DNA of 64,000 bases from a virus: positions 108,974-172,973 of the IMG/VR virus record IMGVR_UViG_3300021185_003351. The stretch is one strand, 5' to 3'. The notes under the pieces are model-generated. The model saw only the letters and a list, made by a program, of their open reading frames with translations. It was not told the origin of the DNA and made no database searches. Of this stretch, positions 43,713 to 51,813 are shown one piece after another; within the stretch, counting starts at the first letter, position 1; each line of letters begins with the position of its first letter. Position numbers and translations under genes: made by a program.

Positions 43713-43973
43713 ATGGATTACACAGATAGAACATATGCAATTGCAAAATGGGCAGACATAGGATCAGTAGACTTCACACAAGTAATGGAAACATCTGCAG
43801 GAACAGTAAGAAAATCATTGGATAGTGATTTATTTATATTGAAATGGTATACAGCAAATGAACCAACATTTATCGCAGATGATAGTGTTGAATTAACATG
43901 GTCAGGATCTCACTCACAATGTTTGCAACAATTGCTAGGACCTAATTGGACTGACACAGGATCAATGCCGTAA
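43713..43973 (+). CDS. Small phage protein of unknown function
   Basis: 86 residues with TDRTYAIAKWADIGSVDFTQVMETSAGTVRKS at the start and a Trp-rich end. I recall similar short proteins near fibre genes of marine T4-like phages, but no function. AAAGGAAA gives one of the clearer ribosome-binding sites of the window, suggesting high expression late in infection. Confidence 0.65.
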   Translation: MDYTDRTYAIAKWADIGSVDFTQVMETSAGTVRKSLDSDLFILKWYTANEPTFIADDSVELTWSGSHSQCLQQLLGPNWTDTGSMP

Positions 43974-43979
43974 TAGGAT

Positions 43980-44606
43980 TTGCAACCTACTGCAATACAT
44001 ATACCCGGTAAGTATAGAACTATAGTTACAAAATTAAGCAATTTAATTTTAGACACTCTAATTGAAGTTCCAACTATATCTACAGAATATAATAATATTT
44101 TATTTGTAGAAGTTCGAAACTCAAATATTCCATTACATTTTTATTTTGGTTTACAAACTAGATATGGAGAAACATATGTAAATGGAGATGCATACAATCC
44201 AACCGAGTCTACTAGCAAACAAATTCCTTATATTGAAATAACTATTCAAACTGATAATAGGAAACAAGATAGAAGTTTAATAGCTATGAAGTTACGAAAT
44301 TCAATTCGACATGAGCTAGAACATTTAACTCAAAGTGGATTAAACACATTACCAGGCAAGTATTTACCAGACGATCAAACAGCTAGATCATTAGCATCAA
44401 GAAAAGATTATTTGTTGTTAGAAAAAGAAGTTCCGGCAATGTTAAAAGGATTACATTTTCAAGCAACAAAAGAACGAAAACCTTTTAATGAAATAGTTAA
44501 TAAATATTTAAATGATACATATTTATTAAAAAAAGAAATTGATGAAGTTAAATCAATTTGGATACAAAAATCTAAGGAGTTAAACCTATGGAAGAATATG
44601 ACGTAG
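43980..44606 (+). CDS. Phage zinc metallopeptidase-like protein
   Basis: 208 residues from a TTG at 43980; no ATG exists upstream of the conserved region, and the next in-frame ATG (near residue 103) would cut into it. NSIRHELEHLTQSG (about 107-120) holds the HExxH zinc motif. The N-terminal IHIPGKYRTIVTKL resembles a conserved start in this phage family. Predicted to cleave protein, possibly in virion assembly or at entry; substrate unknown. It overlaps the next gene by 19 bases. Confidence 0.7.
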   Translation: MQPTAIHIPGKYRTIVTKLSNLILDTLIEVPTISTEYNNILFVEVRNSNIPLHFYFGLQTRYGETYVNGDAYNPTESTSKQIPYIEITIQTDNRKQDRSLIAMKLRNSIRHELEHLTQSGLNTLPGKYLPDDQTARSLASRKDYLLLEKEVPAMLKGLHFQATKERKPFNEIVNKYLNDTYLLKKEIDEVKSIWIQKSKELNLWKNMT

Positions 44607-44938
44607 AAAATTATCAAGATATAAAAGAATTTATACAATTCATAAAAGAATATAAAGCAGATGTAAATGAAGCTGAGTATAGAGGTAGAAAAGTTAAACT
44701 TGGAAAACCAATGCGTGGAGATGTTAAAAAGTTTAAAGTTTACGTTAAAAATCCAAAAGGAAACGTTGTTAAAGTTAATTTCGGACATGGCGGAACATCA
44801 GCAAAAAAAGCCGGACAGAAAACCATGAAGATTAGAAAAAATAATCCAGCAGCTCGTAGATCATTTAGAGCAAGGCATCGATGCGAAACACCTGGCCCTA
44901 GGCATAAAGCTAGATATTGGTCATGTAGGAAATGGTAA
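44588..44938 (+). CDS. Conserved basic phage protein (YRGRKV family)
   Basis: 116 residues. The N-terminal third is acidic; then YRGRKVKLGKPMRGDVKKFKVYVKNPKGNVVKVNFG (about 31-66), an Arg/Lys-rich segment and a C-terminal RHRCETPGPRHKARYWSCRKW. I recognise this arrangement as a conserved domain of marine T4-like phages, often in the capsid gene region. Function is not known. Confidence 0.7.
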   Translation: MEEYDVENYQDIKEFIQFIKEYKADVNEAEYRGRKVKLGKPMRGDVKKFKVYVKNPKGNVVKVNFGHGGTSAKKAGQKTMKIRKNNPAARRSFRARHRCETPGPRHKARYWSCRKW

Positions 44939-45175
44939 ATGAAATTAAAAGACTGCTTACCATCCAATAAGCAACCAGCTAAGTATATAGACACGCCAGA
45001 TGGAAGTGTTAAGATTTGCGAATCTGGACCTTTACCAAAAACAGATTTTATAGTAGGACCATACACAGACGCAAAAGCATCTGATAAGATTCCTGGATGG
45101 AATAAGGCAAAATATTATAAAGAATACATAACAAGACTGTTACCAGAGTCAATGATAAAGAAAGAGTTACCATGA
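44939..45175 (+). CDS. Small protein of unknown function
   Basis: 78 residues: MKLKDCLPSNKQPAKYIDTPDGSVKI followed by GPYTDAKASDKIPGWNK and a helical end. No family recognised. It begins right after the previous stop and overlaps the next gene by four bases. The start loosely resembles the leaders in this block, but no Leu-x-Glu follows. Confidence 0.65.
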   Translation: MKLKDCLPSNKQPAKYIDTPDGSVKICESGPLPKTDFIVGPYTDAKASDKIPGWNKAKYYKEYITRLLPESMIKKELP

Positions 45176-45324
45176 GTAAATTAGAAGACCTACTTTGGAG
45201 TGCTGAAGAGTATGGCAAAAGACCCCAAATGTTCAAAGAAATACATAAAATACGAACTGCAAATCCTGAACTTACGCTAGAACAACAATATGAACAAGCA
45301 TATCAAAAAGTAATGAAAACATAG
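45172..45324 (+). CDS. Small helical protein of unknown function
   Basis: 50 residues, SKLEDLLWSAEEYGKRPQM then a second helix ending EQAYQKVMKT. It overlaps the previous gene by four bases (ATGA) and stops before a promoter. Confidence 0.65.
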   Translation: MSKLEDLLWSAEEYGKRPQMFKEIHKIRTANPELTLEQQYEQAYQKVMKT

Positions 45325-45333
45325 AATATTTGG

Positions 45334-45362
45334 TTGGATAATATAATTTTATTTCTTATTAT
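45334..45362 (+). promoter_or_regulatory. Promoter upstream of the MoxR-type ATPase gene
   Basis: TTGGAT at 45334-45339, 17 bases, TATTAT at 45357-45362, A-rich leader to the ATG at 45381. Confidence 0.75.
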
Positions 45363-45380
45363 ATATAAAAAAATAAAGTT

Positions 45381-46523
45381 ATGAAAGACGAAATATTTGG
45401 TTCCGTTACCACAGAAGACGGTGAGTTTATAAAAGTAGTTAGTATGGATGGCAATGACATCACGCATCTATTCAGAGATGATATGATTAAGATTGCTTAT
45501 AAAGAAGGCCAAGGCCTCAAATATAATTCAACAACAGGTAGAAGTAAAAGAATTGATTTAGACGAAGTGCCAGCACCAGCACCGCCTAAACAAGAAAAAG
45601 AAATAGTCAACGACGATCCGGTATTAGCATTTATTACCAATGCTCCTTCTATTAAGCCTGATCATTTAGAAATTACAGACATTAAATGGAAGTATCTAAT
45701 TAGATCAGCAGTTAGAGGTAAGAATATCATGATGGTAGGTCCTGCAGGATCTGGTAAGACAGAAGCAGCAAAAGCATTGCCTACGGCAACTAATAGACCA
45801 TTCTTTTATTTTAACTTAGGAGCAACTCAAGATCCTAGATCAACATTAATTGGTAATACGCATTTTAAGAACAACGAGACACTGTTTGATGAATCAGCAT
45901 TCATAAAGGCTATTAAGACAGAAAATGCTGTAATTCTTTTAGATGAGCTGTCTAGAGCACATCCTGAAGCTTGGAATATATTAATGACTGTATTAGATGA
46001 AGGCCAAAGATATTTGAGATTAGACGAAAATATTGATGCACCATTAGTAAATGTAGCTTCAGGAGTGTCTTTTATAGCTACGGCAAATATTGGAACAGAA
46101 TATACATCTACTAGAGTATTAGATAGAGCATTATTAGATAGGTTCGAAGTTATTGAAGTAGATATATTATCTAAAGAAAGAGAGCATGTTCTTTTAAGTA
46201 AAAGATTTGGCAACAAAGTTGAGGATTCATTATTAGAATCAGTAGCAGATATTGCAGATGTAACTAGAAAAGAATGGAAGTCTGATGAAGGAAAGCTTAG
46301 CACAATGATATCGACACGTATGACAGTTAGAATATGTGAGTTATTAGCAGATGGATTTACATTAGAAGAAGCTTCTGAAGTAGGTATATTACCATTCTTT
46401 GATGCATCTGGCGGAGGAGACTCTGAAAGATTGTTTGTTAAGCAAGTTATTCAGAAACATTTAGGTACCGCAGAAGAAGATATCTTTAATGTTGGAGAAG
46501 AAAAAGTAGAAGCCGAATATTAA
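45381..46523 (+). CDS. MoxR/CobS-type AAA+ ATPase
   Basis: 380 residues. After about 90 residues of unknown domain and a Pro-rich linker (PAPAPPKQEKE near 64-74), the AAA core has Walker A GPAGSGKTE near 119-127, Walker B VILLDELSRA near 183-192, the pre-sensor-1 VSFIATANIGTEY near 229-241 and LLDRFEVIEVD near 254-264. It belongs to the AAA_5/MoxR group that works with VWA partners such as CobT, CbbO or BchD. Such a cobS-like gene is known in T4-like cyanophages. Its partner is the VWA protein at 47013. Likely a metal-chelatase-like or protein-remodelling machine. Confidence 0.9.
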   Translation: MKDEIFGSVTTEDGEFIKVVSMDGNDITHLFRDDMIKIAYKEGQGLKYNSTTGRSKRIDLDEVPAPAPPKQEKEIVNDDPVLAFITNAPSIKPDHLEITDIKWKYLIRSAVRGKNIMMVGPAGSGKTEAAKALPTATNRPFFYFNLGATQDPRSTLIGNTHFKNNETLFDESAFIKAIKTENAVILLDELSRAHPEAWNILMTVLDEGQRYLRLDENIDAPLVNVASGVSFIATANIGTEYTSTRVLDRALLDRFEVIEVDILSKEREHVLLSKRFGNKVEDSLLESVADIADVTRKEWKSDEGKLSTMISTRMTVRICELLADGFTLEEASEVGILPFFDASGGGDSERLFVKQVIQKHLGTAEEDIFNVGEEKVEAEY

Positions 46524-46561
46524 AATATTGCAGCTATGCATTAAATAGCATCTTTCATATC

Positions 46562-46603
46562 TTAAAGGGAGTTAGACATGCGTAGGCATTAGCTCCCTTT
46601 TAA
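46562..46603 (+). terminator. Hairpin after the MoxR-type ATPase gene
   Basis: AAAGGGAG (46564-46571) pairs with CTCCCTTT (46593-46600), with a second stem ATGC/GCAT (46578-46581 and 46586-46589) around a GTAG loop. Only four T follow, so it may be a weak terminator or an RNA-stability element. Confidence 0.6.
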
Positions 46604-46609
46604 AGTATT

Positions 46610-46959
46610 GTTGGGTTCTTTGACATAAATAAGAAAGGAAGCATATGGAAACAAATATGTTAATAGGAATCCTTATCGGATCCAGTGCTGTAGCTTTATT
46701 GGCATTTTTTGCTTATAGGGTAAAGACATCTTTTGATAGGGTGAATAGAAATCACGAAGATCTAAACTCAGATGTATTTAGTAGTTTAGAACAATTGAAA
46801 AATCAAGTTGATCAAATGATAGATAACATTGATAGATCATTAAACGATAGAATCGATGATGTACATAGAACAATGGATTCTAGATTTGATAAAACAGAAT
46901 CAAGAATAATATCACAAGTACAAAAGAAAAATAAATAAATAATCTTCAAAGAACCCAAC
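46610..46959. repeat. 14-base inverted repeat enclosing the coiled-coil gene
   Basis: GTTGGGTTCTTTGA at 46610-46623 and its exact reverse complement at 46946-46959 flank the gene at 46645. The right arm is followed by TTTTTT (46960-46965). In RNA the arms could pair around the gene and act as a long-looped terminator. Confidence 0.7.
46645..46938 (+). CDS. Membrane-anchored coiled-coil protein between the ATPase and VWA genes
   Basis: 97 residues: a short N-terminus, one membrane helix (about 6-24), then a long coiled coil (RVNRNHEDLNSDVFSSLEQLKNQVDQ to the end). It starts after AAGGAAG. The inverted repeat around it and its place between a MoxR ATPase and its VWA partner suggest it links the pair to the membrane. 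No known family. Confidence 0.7.
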   Translation: METNMLIGILIGSSAVALLAFFAYRVKTSFDRVNRNHEDLNSDVFSSLEQLKNQVDQMIDNIDRSLNDRIDDVHRTMDSRFDKTESRIISQVQKKNK

Positions 46960-46966
46960 TTTTTTC

Positions 46967-46995
46967 TTGGATAAATGAATTAGTTTTCTTATTAT
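46967..46995 (+). promoter_or_regulatory. Promoter upstream of the VWA gene
   Basis: TTGGAT at 46967-46972, 17 bases, TATTAT at 46990-46995. It follows directly on the T-run of the inverted repeat, so termination of one unit and start of the next are adjacent. Confidence 0.75.
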
Positions 46996-47012
46996 ATATA
47001 AAAGAGATATTT

Positions 47013-48977
47013 ATGAAAAAGATACGCATTAGAAAGGCATTAGCCAATCCAGTTAAGACATATGAAGAGTCGGCATCTAGTTATTGGTTTGATGATATTG
47101 ATACTGATTTTACTTATGAAGTCAACAACAAGAAACAAGTTGATTACACTAAGTTAGCTTCTGCTCAACGAGCCATTGGCAATTTTGTTAGCATTGTTAC
47201 AGGTAAACAAATTCCAGTTCATTTTCAAAATAATGATCAAAGTTATACAGATGGTCGATCTGTTACTATAGGATCTAAAATAGAAGATAATAACTTTGAT
47301 GCAACTGTAGGACTAGCATTACATGAAGGCTCTCATATAGCATTAACTAATTTCAAATTATTAGATGGATGTTATATTGGAAGTAGCTTTCATAGTTATA
47401 TTGCTATGAGAGGTGGAGACCCGGATATGAATATGGTTGAGTCTGATATAATGCAAGTAAAAGATTTATTTAATTGGATAGAAGACAGAAGAATTGATTA
47501 TCATGTATATACAAATGCACCAGGATATAGAAAATATTATGAGTCAATGTACGAAAAGTATTTTAATTCTGCTATTGTTGATAAAGCATTACAATCAGAA
47601 GAAAAGACAGATGAAGATTGGGATTCATATATGTTTAGGATTATTAACTTAACTAACCCTAATAGAAAAATAGATGCATTAGAAGTATTGCCAATTGTAT
47701 GGAAAACAATCGATTTGAAAAATATCAAGAGACTTAAAACTTCAGAAGATGCATTGAATATAGCAATTGAAGTTTATAAAATAGTTTCTAAACAAGTTAA
47801 AGGATCTGCTTCAAAACAGCAACAAGATAAATCTAATAAGACGTCAAGCAAACCGCAATCAAAGACCAAGTCTATTGTTAACAGTAAGCTTTCTAATAGA
47901 CAACAAGAAAGATTAAGAAAACAAATACAAAAGCAAAAAGAATTTGTTAATGGTAAGCCTAAAAAAGTTGGGAAACTTTCAAAGAAAGACAATGCAATTG
48001 TTAAAAGCTTAAAAGAGTCTGGTACTGAAAGTAATCCGGTTAATACAGGTAAGTTTGGCTCTCATATGTATAATGTAGATGCAATTGTTATCAAAAAAAT
48101 GACTCACTCAGTTATGTGTCATATGGAATCTATATTTGATTCGAGAGGATTAAAAGAAAATAGAGAACCTAAAAGTTGGTATGGTCCTGGTGACGGAATA
48201 CAGAAAGGTATTATATTAGGCAAACAATTGGGAAAGAAATTGCAATTGAGAAATGAAGAGAAGTCATTGAAGTCTACAAGATTAAATACAGGCAAAATTG
48301 ATAGAAGATTGATATCCCAATTAGGATTCCAAAATGCTAATGTGTTTCATAGAATTGTAACCGATAGATATAAAAATTTCTTTATACATATTTCAATTGA
48401 TGCCTCCGGGTCAATGGGCGGCAGAAGATTTCGAAACGCTATTAAGTCCGCAGTAGCAATTGCTCAAGCAGCATCTATGACAACAGGCATTAGAGTTCAA
48501 ATATCTTTGAGAGGCACAAGTAATTTAGAAGGTAATTCAGAAAAAACAGTTACAGTGTATACATATGATAGCGCAGTAGATAAAATGTCTAAGATAAAAA
48601 AATATTTTCCATATCTGCAAACATTTGGATGTACACCAGAAGGGCTATCTTTTAAAAGTATTCTTCCATATATCAAAGCTGATGCTAAAGGAGATGAGTG
48701 TATATTTATTAACTATTCAGATGGAGCTCCTAGTTCAGTAACCGGATGTGCGTATACATATAATGGAATTGACTTTACTAGAAAAGTTATTAATGAAATG
48801 AAAGAAATAGGTATTAATGTGTTATCATATTTTATTGATGGACGATCGGAAGGTTGGTGTGCAGATGCATTTAGAAGAATGTATGGCAATAATGCAGAAT
48901 TCATAGATACCAGTAACCTTACTCAAATTTCAAAGTCAATTAATAAGAAGTTTTTAGAAATATCAGAAACAATATAA
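47013..48977 (+). CDS. CobT-like VWA-domain protein, partner of the MoxR-type ATPase
   Basis: 654 residues. The N-terminal region contains LALHEGSHIALTNF (about 107-120) with an HExxH-like element. The middle (about 265-335) is a low-complexity Lys/Gln/Ser linker as in CobT proteins. Residues about 455-650 are a von Willebrand A domain with the MIDAS motif DASGSMGG (about 463-470), a second Thr/Gly site TFGCTPEG (about 540-547) and NYSDGAP (about 569-575). CobT and the ATPase drive metal insertion by CobN; other MoxR-VWA pairs activate enzymes. No CobN-like subunit is visible in the window. Confidence 0.85.
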   Translation: MKKIRIRKALANPVKTYEESASSYWFDDIDTDFTYEVNNKKQVDYTKLASAQRAIGNFVSIVTGKQIPVHFQNNDQSYTDGRSVTIGSKIEDNNFDATVGLALHEGSHIALTNFKLLDGCYIGSSFHSYIAMRGGDPDMNMVESDIMQVKDLFNWIEDRRIDYHVYTNAPGYRKYYESMYEKYFNSAIVDKALQSEEKTDEDWDSYMFRIINLTNPNRKIDALEVLPIVWKTIDLKNIKRLKTSEDALNIAIEVYKIVSKQVKGSASKQQQDKSNKTSSKPQSKTKSIVNSKLSNRQQERLRKQIQKQKEFVNGKPKKVGKLSKKDNAIVKSLKESGTESNPVNTGKFGSHMYNVDAIVIKKMTHSVMCHMESIFDSRGLKENREPKSWYGPGDGIQKGIILGKQLGKKLQLRNEEKSLKSTRLNTGKIDRRLISQLGFQNANVFHRIVTDRYKNFFIHISIDASGSMGGRRFRNAIKSAVAIAQAASMTTGIRVQISLRGTSNLEGNSEKTVTVYTYDSAVDKMSKIKKYFPYLQTFGCTPEGLSFKSILPYIKADAKGDECIFINYSDGAPSSVTGCAYTYNGIDFTRKVINEMKEIGINVLSYFIDGRSEGWCADAFRRMYGNNAEFIDTSNLTQISKSINKKFLEISETI

Positions 48978-48978
48978 A

Positions 48979-49269
48979 ATGATAAAAAAAGAATGGTTTT
49001 GGATGTCGACCTATAAAAGACAAAAAGAAGATCATTGCCATTATTCGGGACTACCATCCCCAATGGCATATAAAAATAAACAAGATAAAATAACAATTAT
49101 GAAAAAATCAATTTTAAAATGGTACCCAATTGGTATCGCTTTTATTTGCCTACTATATTCAGTAGGATTAGGATTATATGGTAACACAGCTGAAGCTATG
49201 TACTCAGCACATTGGCCAGGAACAATATTATTATTTAGCATAGCAATTAATCAAATTAAAAGACAATGA
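48979..49269 (+). CDS. Small membrane protein of unknown function
   Basis: 96 residues. The N-terminus contains KKEWFWMSTYKRQKEDHCHYSGLPSPM, followed by two membrane helices (about 47-64 and 76-91). A second ATG at 49099 would give a 56-residue protein beginning just before the first helix; the full frame is open, so I keep the longer one with doubt. It overlaps the next gene by four bases. Confidence 0.55.
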   Translation: MIKKEWFWMSTYKRQKEDHCHYSGLPSPMAYKNKQDKITIMKKSILKWYPIGIAFICLLYSVGLGLYGNTAEAMYSAHWPGTILLFSIAINQIKRQ

Positions 49270-49517
49270 GTATAGTGTTTTTCGGAGTTGGTTTTTTATT
49301 GTTTTCAGTTTATTTAATATTTCTTATTTGGAATATAATACATAATGGAAATAAACAACAAGAAGAAAATTACCCAACATTACAGGATAGTGTAATAGAC
49401 ATGGATGGTATAGGCAATCAAGGGCGTATACCTACTCACACAACAATTAGAACTAAAAAAAGAAAAACTAAATCTTATGGTAACAAAGAGAGAACAAAAG
49501 GATGGAAGAGTAATTAA
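49266..49517 (+). CDS. Single-pass membrane protein of unknown function
   Basis: 83 residues with one N-terminal membrane helix (VFFGVGFLLFSVYLIFLIWNI) and a cytoplasmic tail ending in basic residues (KKRKTKSYGNKERTKG). Overlaps the next gene by 41 bases. No family. Confidence 0.6.
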   Translation: MSIVFFGVGFLLFSVYLIFLIWNIIHNGNKQQEENYPTLQDSVIDMDGIGNQGRIPTHTTIRTKKRKTKSYGNKERTKGWKSN

Positions 49518-50019
49518 TCTTCCAGTATATGTTAGTAATCATATAACAGACGAAATGATTAGATTGTTTCTAGAAACCGGAAAGGCAATGTCGGTAAATG
49601 CCGGAAGAATATCAGAGCAAGTAGTACTACCGTATTTAGAAACTCATTTTAAATGTAAAGGAGAAGTAGTTGATGCAGATGGATATGATCATTTATTTGT
49701 TAATGGTATTAAAAATGAACATAAAAAATTAGTTATAACTGGCACTAAGACAACAGCTATGGCAAAGAGATTAGGAAAGAATAAAGAAGGAAAGTGTGAC
49801 ACTATCTCATTTCATCATCCAGCACAGAATGCTATATATGTTATAAATGCAGAAACGTTTTATAAACATGTATCATTGAATCGTGATAAATATTGTAATA
49901 CATATGACGTAATGTTTTATCGTGATATGCAATTAGAAGGCAAAGGTAAACGAAAAGAAAGTTATACAAGAAATAATACAGAAATGTTATTGAAGTATGC
50001 AACTAAATTAGAATTATAA
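49477..50019 (+). CDS. Putative PD-(D/E)XK-like nuclease
   Basis: 180 residues. EVVDADGYDHLFVNGIKNEHKKLVITGTKTT (about 62-92) has an Asp at the end of a strand and an E-H-K one strand later, the spacing of the restriction-endonuclease fold. A helix before it (AGRISEQVVLPYLET) and the later ISFHHPAQNAIYVINAETF fit such a core. Identification is tentative. It could process DNA or act as a restriction-like enzyme. Confidence 0.5.
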   Translation: MVTKREQKDGRVINLPVYVSNHITDEMIRLFLETGKAMSVNAGRISEQVVLPYLETHFKCKGEVVDADGYDHLFVNGIKNEHKKLVITGTKTTAMAKRLGKNKEGKCDTISFHHPAQNAIYVINAETFYKHVSLNRDKYCNTYDVMFYRDMQLEGKGKRKESYTRNNTEMLLKYATKLEL

Positions 50020-50021
50020 TT

Positions 50022-50183
50022 ATGGAAGAACCATCACTTTTAGCTTATATATTAGTATTAACATTAGTAGGAATAGTATGCAGCGGAGTATTATTAATAA
50101 TGTTTCTAATGTCAGAGTATCTTAGTAAACTTATAAGGAACAGAAAAAAGCGTAAAACGGTTTGGAAATTTCCAAAAGAATAA
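50022..50183 (+). CDS. Single-pass membrane peptide
   Basis: 53 residues: EEPSLLAYILVLTLVGIVCSGV begins one membrane helix that runs to about residue 30; a basic cytoplasmic tail (RNRKKRKTVWKFPKE) follows. It starts two bases after the previous stop. Function unknown. Confidence 0.65.
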   Translation: MEEPSLLAYILVLTLVGIVCSGVLLIMFLMSEYLSKLIRNRKKRKTVWKFPKE

Positions 50184-50190
50184 TTATAAT
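50162..50190 (+). promoter_or_regulatory. Promoter at the end of the membrane-peptide gene
   Basis: TTGGAA at 50162-50167, 17 bases, TATAAT at 50185-50190; the next ATG is at 50199. Confidence 0.55.
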
Positions 50191-50198
50191 ATATATAT

Positions 50199-50456
50199 AT
50201 GGAAACAGAACAAATAGAAGTTAATGAATTGATAGCCAGGAGAGTACCTCCGGGAGATAACTGGATATTAGTAGCAGATGAAACCGATACAGTACATCCA
50301 ACATTGACTGATACATTAGAAGTTTGGTTTAGTATGTCCGGTGAAAAAGTAGAATTTAGACTAGCTCCATTAGATAGTAAATTATATGCTATTAGATACG
50401 AGCAAAAGCAAATAGAACAACCTAAACCTAAAAAGTTTAATTTATATGGGGAATAA
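50199..50456 (+). CDS. Small protein of unknown function
   Basis: 85 residues, beta-rich and acidic, with VPPGDNWILVADETDTVHPT and a Pro/Lys end (EQPKPKKFNLYGE). No motif recognised. First gene behind a promoter and overlapping the next by 11 bases. Confidence 0.6.
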   Translation: METEQIEVNELIARRVPPGDNWILVADETDTVHPTLTDTLEVWFSMSGEKVEFRLAPLDSKLYAIRYEQKQIEQPKPKKFNLYGE

Positions 50457-50640
50457 AATACGTAATAAATTACATCAGTATTTAAGAAAACAACGCCATG
50501 AAGCATATATACTAAATAGAATAGTAGAGTTAAGAAATCAAATATGTCGACAAGCTTGTATGTATGGCACAGTCGACGAAATAACTAGAACAGTGTATTT
50601 AAAATATAATAAGCGTTTAAGTGAATTACAAAATAAATAA
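50446..50640 (+). CDS. Small basic helical protein of unknown function
   Basis: 64 residues, basic helices (NKIRNKLHQYLRKQRHEAYILNRI) with two Cys in QICRQACMYG. No family recognised. Confidence 0.6.
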   Translation: MGNKIRNKLHQYLRKQRHEAYILNRIVELRNQICRQACMYGTVDEITRTVYLKYNKRLSELQNK

Positions 50641-50644
50641 TTAT

Positions 50645-50809
50645 ATGAAGAAATTAATAAAGATAGTAGGATTGGCATTAGCCGGATTGATGACATGGTT
50701 TTCTCCTGTACAGATGGCTAACTCCGGGATTTGTTGCGTAGCTTGTGCTATGAAAAAAGAAGAAGAAGTTAAAATTGAATACGTAAAAGAAGAGGATACA
50801 AAAGAATGA
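50645..50809 (+). CDS. Small exported Cys-containing peptide
   Basis: 54 residues from the ATG at 50645, chosen over a GTG at 50621 because that start lies inside the previous gene. A signal-like helix (KKLIKIVGLALAGLMTWF) is followed by NSGICCVACAMKKEEEVK: four Cys close together in an acidic tail. The CC and CAxC pattern could carry a lipid or metal. Overlaps the HGPRT gene. Confidence 0.6.
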   Translation: MKKLIKIVGLALAGLMTWFSPVQMANSGICCVACAMKKEEEVKIEYVKEEDTKE

Positions 50810-51330
50810 AACAACTATTAACTGAAAAAGAAATAGACATACAAAGTAAAATTATAGCAAAACAAATTAATGATAAGCATAGAGACGACAAGACTCCAGT
50901 AGTATTTGTTGGATTACTTAATGGATGTTTTATGTTTTATTCTGATTTTATAAAAAATCTTTCAATTGATATAGAATGTGATTTTATGCGAGTAAAGTCT
51001 TATATATCAAAAAAGAAACAAGGAGATGTTCAAATAACTAAAGACTTAGAGACGGCGATCAAAGGCAAACATGTATATATTGTAGATGACATATATGATA
51101 CTGGTAATACTATTAATGCTGTTATCGATTATCTGAAAGTAAAAGACCCTTCAATGATATCAATAGTAACTTTATTGAAAAGAAAAAGTTCTCCGCCATT
51201 ACTAGTACCAAATTCATTTGTAGATAATCATTACAATGTTTTTGAAATTGATGAAGAGTGGGTAATAGGTTATGGATTAGACAATGATAACGGCCATTGT
51301 AGGAATTATAGGACTATATATGAAATTTAG
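50806..51330 (+). CDS. hpt: Hypoxanthine/guanine phosphoribosyltransferase-like enzyme
   Basis: 174 residues. VVFVGLLNGCFMFYSDFIKNL (about 31-51) is the PPi loop region and VYIVDDIYDTGNTINAVIDYL (about 88-108) the PRPP loop with the DD pair and DTGxT. A Lys-containing strand (LLKRKSSPP near 124) and the WVIGYGLD (about 151-158) complete the type I fold. It salvages hypoxanthine or guanine into nucleotides, useful for a phage that degrades host DNA and needs purines. If the phage makes 7-deazaguanine DNA, guanine bases freed by the transglycosylase would be a substrate. Confidence 0.85.
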   Translation: MKQLLTEKEIDIQSKIIAKQINDKHRDDKTPVVFVGLLNGCFMFYSDFIKNLSIDIECDFMRVKSYISKKKQGDVQITKDLETAIKGKHVYIVDDIYDTGNTINAVIDYLKVKDPSMISIVTLLKRKSSPPLLVPNSFVDNHYNVFEIDEEWVIGYGLDNDNGHCRNYRTIYEI

Positions 51331-51532
51331 ATCAGGAAAATATGCAGGATTAACTATAGATCATGTTAGAACAATAGCTCCATGGTACATAAAATGGGTT
51401 AAAGAGAATCGACCGGAAATGCTAAAAGAACATAAGTTTATCCCAAAAGCAAAAAAGACAAATAATACAGTACGATTTCAACCATTTGCTGGACTTAAAC
51501 CTTGTTATGATTTTGATACAACAAATAAATAA
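51320..51532 (+). CDS. Small DUF3820-like protein (exonuclease X C-terminal-like)
   Basis: 70 residues from the ATG at 51320; a longer reading from 51284 lies inside the HGPRT gene. KFRSGKYAGLTIDHVRTIAPWYIKWVKENRP (about 2-32) matches the F-GKYxGxxxxxVPxxYLxWL pattern of DUF3820 and the C-terminus of exodeoxyribonuclease X. Probably a small DNA-metabolism accessory protein. Confidence 0.65.
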   Translation: MKFRSGKYAGLTIDHVRTIAPWYIKWVKENRPEMLKEHKFIPKAKKTNNTVRFQPFAGLKPCYDFDTTNK

Positions 51533-51534
51533 TT

Positions 51535-51813
51535 ATGAAATTAATAAATAAATGGAAACAAAAATTAGGATTAGACGATTGGTTTATAACAACTGAATCT
51601 ATCAGTGATAAACAAGTAACATATCCTAATGATTTAGATTTAAAAGAATTTATTGGTATCACTATTGATAGTGAAAATAAATTTGGAATAATAAATCATA
51701 CTAGACCATTAACACCTTTTGATGTGATACATGAACTATTACATGTTAAGTATCCTTCATGGACCGAAGAACAAGTAAACAATCAAACAAATATATATCT
51801 AAACAATGAATAA
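51535..51813 (+). CDS. Small HExxH metallopeptidase-like protein
   Basis: 92 residues. FDVIHELLHVKYPSWTEEQV (about 62-81) contains HELLH followed by a Trp-Thr-Glu-Glu that could supply the third ligand, as in short metallopeptidase cores. No signal peptide. Function unproven. Confidence 0.65.
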   Translation: MKLINKWKQKLGLDDWFITTESISDKQVTYPNDLDLKEFIGITIDSENKFGIINHTRPLTPFDVIHELLHVKYPSWTEEQVNNQTNIYLNNE

